In this document: positions 58,275 through 64,000 of the stretch, piece after piece
Layout of the letters: each line of letters starts with the position of its first letter
How positions within the stretch are numbered: the stretch's first letter is position 1
Assembly: GCF_033118175.1 (NCBI RefSeq)
Contig: NC_083701.1
Location: forward strand, 53,581,001-53,645,000
Direction: 5' to 3'
DNA: 64,000 nt
Source: Dama dama
Lineage: Eukaryota > Chordata > Mammalia > Artiodactyla > Cervidae
Notes under the pieces: generated by a model
What the model was told of the DNA's origin: nothing
Databases searched by the model: none
Seen by the model: only the letters and a program-made list of their open reading frames with translations
Program-made: the position numbers and the translations under genes

Positions 58275-58444
58275 TTTATTAAAATAACACATTTAGGGAA
58301 AAAAATCAATACAATGTATACATCATTACTGAAAACTGTATACCATCATACAAAAAAGGATTTTATTTTGGGAAGCCGATTCCTAATTTATGGCAAGTTT
58401 TACTTTAGAAATAAAACCACAAAACAACACAATCTAATTCAATC
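58275..58444 (-). promoter_or_regulatory. ENY2 3' UTR with candidate polyadenylation signals
   Basis: After the stop codon at 58445-58447, AATAAA appears on the minus strand at 58362-58367 (about 80 nt downstream) and 58275-58280 (about 165 nt downstream). Which is used cannot be read from sequence. Confidence 0.55.
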
Positions 58445-58521
58445 TTAAAGGCTGGCATGCTGAGCAAGGAATGTTCTTATTCTTTGTAGGAGTTCCTTCT
58501 TTACACTGTCAGGTACCAGGG
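58445..58521 (-). CDS. ENY2: ENY2 terminal coding exon
   Basis: The acceptor is ATTTCAG. The exon completes Ala77 and encodes [24 protein letters not shown] and TAA at 58445-58447. This is the last helix, which packs along partner proteins in SAGA and TREX-2. Confidence 0.96.
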
Positions 58522-61500
58522 CTGAAATATAAAAATAAAAACATAAGAGTAAGACGGTTCCAATTAATATTTATCAATTTGAGATCTGGTACTTTATTCA
58601 GGATTACCAAGTGAAATTTCATAAGTAACCCTCATGCTTCAAAAAAATAAGACATCTGAGAAAATAAAGTATATTTGAAATTTATTGTTTGAAAGAACTA
58701 TCCAATATCTAAACATATACTGCACATGTGAAAATTCTTTAGGAATAGAAAAAGCCTTTCTGAAAGAGAGGCTATAAAAGATTGCTAAATCTGATTCAAA
58801 TGGAACTTCATAAGCCTGGTTAAAATCAAACAGAAAAACAGAGAAAGCACTCTTACAAAAACAGGGTAAACTCTCTACTCTACAATTTCTTCAACTTGAT
58901 ATGAAAAAGATCAGCAGGCTTACAGAAAAATGATGAAAGGAGAAGCACACAGTTCTTGAATGTCAAAAGAATTTAATCTCACAACAGAAATGAAAATTAA
59001 AACTACCATTCAGATAGCATGTTTTACCAATCAGACTGGCTCAAATCCAAAGGTCACTAATATATGTATTGGCAAGACTTAGGGAAAATTGGCCCTGTTA
59101 CATTAGCTGGTGGGAGAATAAATTGATACAGCATATTTGGGGAGATAATTTGGTGATACTGTATTGAAATAAATGCATATATTCTCTTAAATCAACAAAG
59201 ATGCAAAAGCTTCAACAATAGTTGTTTCTGTCATATGTTCATATTTCAAATCTTGAATCATGTGACTGACTCTATTACCTACTCTGAATATTAAACCAAA
59301 AATGGGGAAATAGGAGTTCCCTGGTGGCCTAATGGTTAGGATTGCAGGCTTCACTGCCATGTGGCCCAGGTTCATTCCCTTGATGGGGAACTGAGATCCC
59401 AGAAGGTGCAAGGCACAGCCAAAAAAAAAAGGGGGGGGGGGGAGCCCTGATCCTTGAAACTTAATATTAAATGTCAGTTATTAAATCTACACTATTTCCC
59501 CCCTTTCTGGCTACTAATAAATAAGGACAAGAAGGAATTAACTTTAACCTCTAAAGTTATTTACTTGAATCCAGAGGAAATGAAATATTCAGATATAATT
59601 CAATATTTCTACAAAAAATTCCACAAATGACAGAAATAAGACAGATACTTCTTTTTATAAATTTAGTATAAACCTGCCAAATAAGGACTACATAATTAAG
59701 TCCACTGGAAATGTGATCAGCATGTATATTAAATATACTTTTACTCAAAATTATGATGACTGAGAACAGATCAGCTGCCTTGGGGTTACGGATGAGGTGT
59801 GACTATAAAGGAATAGCTTGAGGGAGTCTTTTAGAATGAATCTATACATGGTATAAAGTTCATAGAACTGACACTAAAAAGGGTCAATTTTACCATATGT
59901 TAATTTAAAAAAATACTTTCTTAACAATAAAAAGAAAATATTTATTTTTACTTTTCTTTTTTGCTAATTCTCTAGCAGGGGAGCTATAAGGGATTGAAAT
60001 ATCCAACACACAAGCACTGAAGGAAATACAGAGATAATTTCTACCCTGTTAACAGATTTACTTCTTAAATGTTAACAGATTAAGCATAAATTACAGAAGA
60101 AAAGTAGAAACAAAATATAGAAATTCATTTAAAAATATAAATCCATGGGGAGGGCAATAAGTACTGCCCCCGCCCTGAAATATGATTGACTGACAAAGTT
60201 ATGTTTTAAAAGATGGCTGGAAAGGACCATGGGATGCTGTAGCTCTTTCCAGGTGGCAGCAATTCAGGGGCCTAGTATTCCCCAGTAATAATTTCAAAGT
60301 GATTTACTTTTCACACTTCAATTCTTTTTACTTTTTCTGTGTGAAGAAACAACTAATGGGTTATCTAATTTACCTGCTTCCACTTATAACTACAACCACC
60401 CCCTACCGCCTTCCTCAAAATAAATGAAAATAATCTAGTTACACCTAATTATTACATATAGACTTAACATTATTTCCTGTTTCTTTTGGTTTCTCTTAAC
60501 AAGGTATTAAAGGGAGAAATTAAGAAAGCAGCTGAAGTGTGAGTCTTAAACATGAATTACCCAATCGTGAAGTTATGGAGCTACCAGATTCTTAATTAGA
60601 CATACAAGAAGACAATTTTGTTTATTTTTAATAAGGAAAGCGAGCAATGACTCATGGGTTGGTGTAAAACACTAAATTATTAAACATCAGGCTGAACTTT
60701 ACAAATCCTAGCTTCCGGTAATATTTGCCTCTATAAAAAAATCCCAAATTTTAGAAATTATCTGTTTTAACAACCATATCAACTTACAGGGGTATATTGT
60801 TTTAAGAGTACAAAACATTTTACACCTTGTTTGTTACTCAAAACTGTGCAAGAAAGTTGGCGAGGCAACTATAACTCTTCCCAAAGAGAAGATGCAAGTA
60901 TACCCACATAATTTTAGAAAGAGTGCTTTTCCTTGTTAAAAAAAAAAAAGAAAACCTGAACCAGCAAAACAGAAAACAAATCATGTCTTAGCCCACATTT
61001 CCTTTCACACGATTTGTATTCCTTACCTCTGCCTTTTGGTGTGATTTCAGCCACCAAGTCATCAACAGTAACGTGTTCTAGTCCCTTTTCTTTAATTACC
61101 TCTTATGCAAAAGCAAAAAACAAATCATATCATTTAAAATCATTATCTGTAAGAAAGATTTTCATAGAGGAAGGGTTAAGATCATGTTTTTAGAGTCCAG
61201 ACTGGTCTTTAAAAAAAAAAAAGAGGACACTTCTTTTTTTCTTTCTAATGAAGACTTAGTTCAATCTTAAACACAGCATGTATTCACCAGGTCCAAAACA
61301 TAAGACAAACAGTTGTAACAAGTAGAATGAATTTGAACTGTAAATTCAAATTGCCCAAAATTAAAATATGGAACAACTCCTTTGCTCCTTTCTCTTCTCT
61401 ATGCTGGACCAAGAGGAGGAGGAGGAAAGGAGTTAGCACTTACTGGACCCTTATTATGTGCTGGGTGCTTTGCAGTATTTAATATTCATGATTATCTAAT

Positions 61501-62372
61501 GGCCTGCGCATTTTTCCCACTTTGAAAGTGGGGCAAGTGATGCTTAAAAATTAAGTAACTCATTCAAACACGACTTGAAATCCAGCTCCAGTCTTACACC
61601 GAAGGTCTATATGACCTTAAACTCTATGCTTTTGTTAATTTGGCACACTGCCCTCTTTGGATTAACGATATCAAGTCTCTATTATCATTACCATTTGTAG
61701 AAACCATTACAATGAGAATTCATTATAAATATCCAGAATTCCATCATGCCAAAAGCTGAGCCAGAAAGGAAGGAGGCTCATCTTAGTGACTTGTCGAATC
61801 TAGCTAATGGCATCATCATCAATACCCAGTAATTTCACAAGCTTCCATTTTATAATTTAAAAAATATAAGTAATTTTCTAAGAGCTTTTATAGATGATTT
61901 TTTTCAAAAATAATACTAGTAAAGACAGGAGATAAAATTTCTATAAGTCTGCCAGCCAAAGCATGCTCAATATGTTACTAAGAAAAACTGACTAGGAATC
62001 ACTAATGTTTCACTTCCAGTAGGCACACTGAGAAAGGTGGGATATTTCATGCCAGAGGAAATCTTGCCTCAATTGTTTTAAGAGAAACACAAAGAAACAT
62101 TTCTAAAATTTAAGGAACAGGTCTACATATGATCACTCAGTGCAAGTAGTCTATACCACATGATTCAATTTTCTATTTGTGTAAAACTATGCTTGAACAC
62201 TCAATATATCTTAAAATACTGATCATAATTTTTTCTAGTGAATTTCAGACCCACAGTTGAGAGCAATGGAATTAGCTTATCTTCTAAATGAAACTGATTA
62301 CCTTTACAGTGTGCCTTCAACTGATCCTTCCAGCCACATTCAATTAATTTAGCTCTCAGCAACTCTTTGAGG
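58445..62372 (-). CDS. ENY2: ENY2, last three coding exons (residues 29-101)
   Basis: Exons at 62302-62372 (71 nt), 61027-61101 (75 nt) and 58445-58521 (77 nt including stop) join in frame. They give [73 protein letters not shown] and stop. This matches the C-terminal 73 residues of ENY2 (human length 101 aa) as I remember it. ENY2 is a small all-helical protein. It is a subunit of the SAGA deubiquitinase module and of the TREX-2 mRNA export complex, linking histone H2B deubiquitination to transcription and export. The 5' coding exon(s) for residues 1-28 are not between 62373 and 64000 and lie beyond the right edge. All junctions are GT-AG. The introns carry SINEs and MIR. Confidence 0.96.
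59312..59442 (+). mobile_element. CHR-type SINE with A10G12 tail
   Basis: ggagttccctggtggcctaa, aatggttaggattgcag and ggggaactgagatcccag form a short CHR SINE ending gccaaaaaaaaaa. Immediately after the A-run comes a run of about 12 G. Lies in the last ENY2 intron. Confidence 0.8.
59450..61015. other. ENY2 last intron, mostly unassigned
   Basis: AT-rich intron sequence without a recognisable exon or repeat. Confidence 0.45.
61027..61101 (-). CDS. ENY2: ENY2 middle exon (75 nt)
   Basis: Acceptor GCATAAG after a T-rich tract; donor GTAAGG. Encodes [25 protein letters not shown] (residues 52-76) plus one base. Confidence 0.96.
61432..61645 (-). repeat. MIR
   Basis: gcacttactggacccttatt, tgtgctgggtgctttgcagt, cattcaaacacgacttgaaa and gtcttacaccgaaggtctat in reverse MIR order. 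ENY2 intron. Confidence 0.65.
62302..62372 (-). CDS. ENY2: ENY2 upstream exon in window (71 nt)
   Basis: Acceptor TTCAACAG; donor GTAATC. It begins with the last base of Arg28 and encodes [23 protein letters not shown] (residues 29-51) plus one base of Glu52. Confidence 0.95.
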
Positions 62373-62885
62373 CTGTTGAAAAAGAAGTGTTTCCAAATTA
62401 AACTACAGCAGCGTACAGTATCTTAGATAGGAATGTTTGAAGCAAAGCTTCACTGTTCAATGAAATATCCCCTGCCTTCTGGTTACAAAACTTTTAATTT
62501 AACCATGATCTAATCTTGGTTCTATCACTAAAAAGTTCTTTGATCTTATGTGAGTCTTTTAAATGCTGAGCCTCATTTTCATCATCAATAAAATTCAGTC
62601 AAGTGGATGGGACACAATACTTCGTAAGAAACCCTACTTGAGTCTTCTTAAACACTTTCTACTTCCCTCCACCAACAGGAATATTGTGGGTTTTGTACAA
62701 CTTCAAAAGGATATTAGTTGAGTTTGAAGCAGCTGTACTTTTGAAAGCTTCAAATCCCAGAATCCATTCTTTTAACTACAAATTCTTAACCGTTAACTAT
62801 CTTACTGCCCCATTATCCCTCAATCTTATAGACTTCCCCCTCCCTTTTTCTCATTACCCTTCTAAATTATACACTAGCTATGTTA

Positions 62886-63090
62886 TGTGTTGGTAGCTCA
62901 GTCATGTCTGACTCTCTGTGACCCCATGGACTGTAGCCTGCCAGGCTCCTCTGTCCATGGAGTTCTCCAGGCAAGAATATTGGAGTGGATAGCCATTCCT
63001 TTCTCCAGCGGATCTTCCCGACCCAGGGATCGAACCCACGTCTTCTGCATTGCAGGCAGATTCTTTACCGTCTGAATCACCAAGGAAGAA
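62886..63090 (-). mobile_element. Bov-tA SINE
   Basis: Reverse Bov-tA (gctcagtcatgtctgactct, gagttctccaggcaagaata, gacccagggatcgaacccac, ctgaatcaccaaggaag). In the ENY2 intron, same orientation as the gene. Confidence 0.9.
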
Positions 63091-63559
63091 TTTTAGTTAC
63101 TACATTAACTATGGTATTTCATTAATTCTAAGACTGTACTTTCCCACATTTTAACAATCCAGTCATTGGCCTGCCTATCATAATTTAATTGGCAGTATTT
63201 TCCTTTCTTAATGGTTAAAAAAATAATTGTATGTATTACAACTAATGACATCATGGGTACAAAAAAAAATTTATCTTCTGCAAAACCTACTGTTATAAAG
63301 CCTCAATCTTCAACCTAAATCATCTCATTTCTAAGCTTAACCATGTCGAGTCCCAAGCCAAACTGCTTCTTTTTCAATATTCCTAACATCCACTATGTGG
63401 CATTTCCATCTTGATGTTTAATTAAGTAATTTAATCTTAACAGGACCAAAACCCAACTCTTGCTTCTCTTCCACCTCAAGCTGTTCTTACCAGAAAGGCA
63501 ACTCCATTCGTCTTGGTGCTCAGGCTAGAAACCTTGGCAGCCTCCTTCACTCAGTAATT

Positions 63560-63925
63560 TTGATAACACTAATATCCAATCTATAAGCACATCCTATTGG
63601 TTCCAGTTTTTAAACATATACCTGAAATTCAAATGCTTTTCACCACCTCTGCCATTACTAGATAGTTCAAGCCACCATCTTCTCTTGACTGGACTGCTGC
63701 CAAAGCCGGCTGACTTGTTCCCCTGAGACTTCCCCTGTACACTTCCTTCTCCTCTCCCAGCTCAAAACCCTCCAAGGGTCTCCCAGTTTACTCAGAATGC
63801 AATTTCAGGTCTTTACTATAGCCTAAGTGACCCTGCATGGTGTGCCCTCTCCCCAGTGATGTCTCTGACTTTACTGTTTCTCTCCCTTACCCAACGGACT
63901 CGGCCTCAGTGGCTTCCACGGGTTC
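63560..63925 (-). repeat. Old interspersed repeat, opposite orientation
   Basis: caagccaccatcttctcttg, agctcaaaaccctccaaggg and tcagaatgcaatttcaggtc are the reverse complement of the repeat family at 38225-39470 (around its tggaccagg/actctgagtgag part). Confidence 0.5.
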
Positions 63926-63936
63926 CTCAAAAGGCC

Positions 63937-64000
63937 AGGCAAGGGGATGTCCTGGCAGTGCAGTGGTTAGGACTCGGTGCTTTCACTGCAGGGCCCTGGC
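63937..64000 (+). mobile_element. CHR-type SINE, cut by window end
   Basis: ggggatgtcctggcagtgca gtggttaggactcggtgctt is the head of a CHR SINE. The rest lies outside. Confidence 0.75.

Noticed and set aside
62373..64000. Search for the first ENY2 coding exon
   Set aside because: No segment matches the expected residues 1-28 with a suitable donor, so it is judged to lie beyond the right edge.

Overview
This is mammalian nuclear DNA from a ruminant, almost certainly a bovid. The window is full of retroposons restricted to ruminants or cetartiodactyls: BovB (RTE-type) LINEs, Bov-tA and Bov-A2 SINEs, and tRNA-derived CHR SINEs. Older mammalian repeats lie beneath them (MIR, L1, MaLR LTRs, a hAT-like transposon). 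The coding content is split into small exons with GT-AG introns. There are no operons, CRISPR arrays, or bacterial or phage genes.

Two protein-coding genes can be reconstructed, both on the minus strand. The first 12 coding exons of PKHD1L1 (fibrocystin-L) run from 32465 down to 552. They join in one frame for 1012 nt, encoding 337 codons plus one base: a signal peptide followed by the first two IPT/TIG domains and the start of the third. The rest of this very long gene lies beyond the left edge. Exon 1 sits in a GC-rich CpG island at about 32.43-32.73 kb, taken as the promoter. The last three coding exons of ENY2 (transcription and mRNA export factor, about 101 aa) are at 62302-62372, 61027-61101 and 58445-58521. 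Its first coding part lies beyond the right edge. The order ENY2 then PKHD1L1, transcribed in the same direction, is the arrangement I recall for human 8q23.

Layout: 0-32.5 kb is PKHD1L1 exons 12 to 1 with repeat-laden introns. The introns hold a MaLR LTR at 131-479, a 504-bp solo LTR with 4-bp target duplications at 11027-11530, a probable MLT1-type LTR near 17.2-17.6 kb, a 118-bp retroposed fragment at 14.57-14.69 kb, many SINEs, and a BovB 3' end at 19.2-19.7 kb. From 32.7 to 58.2 kb is intergenic. It holds large BovB copies at 33.9-35.7, 42.75-43.4, 48.3-49.6 and 51.9-53.2 kb, an L1 with younger insertions inside it at 42.56-44.8 kb, two hAT-like elements, and copies of an old interspersed repeat at 38.2-39.5 and 47.8-49.8 kb. 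From 58.2 to 64 kb is the 3' part of ENY2.

Most apparent open reading frames are translations of SINE or BovB sequence, on the sense or antisense strand, and are not genes. I found no undescribed biological system. The second looks worth taking are at retroposition structures (twin-priming BovB, tandem Bov-A expansion, unidentified retrocopy, solo LTR) and at short exons or weak splice sites in PKHD1L1. All exon and repeat calls were made by eye; family names come from memory of consensus sequences.
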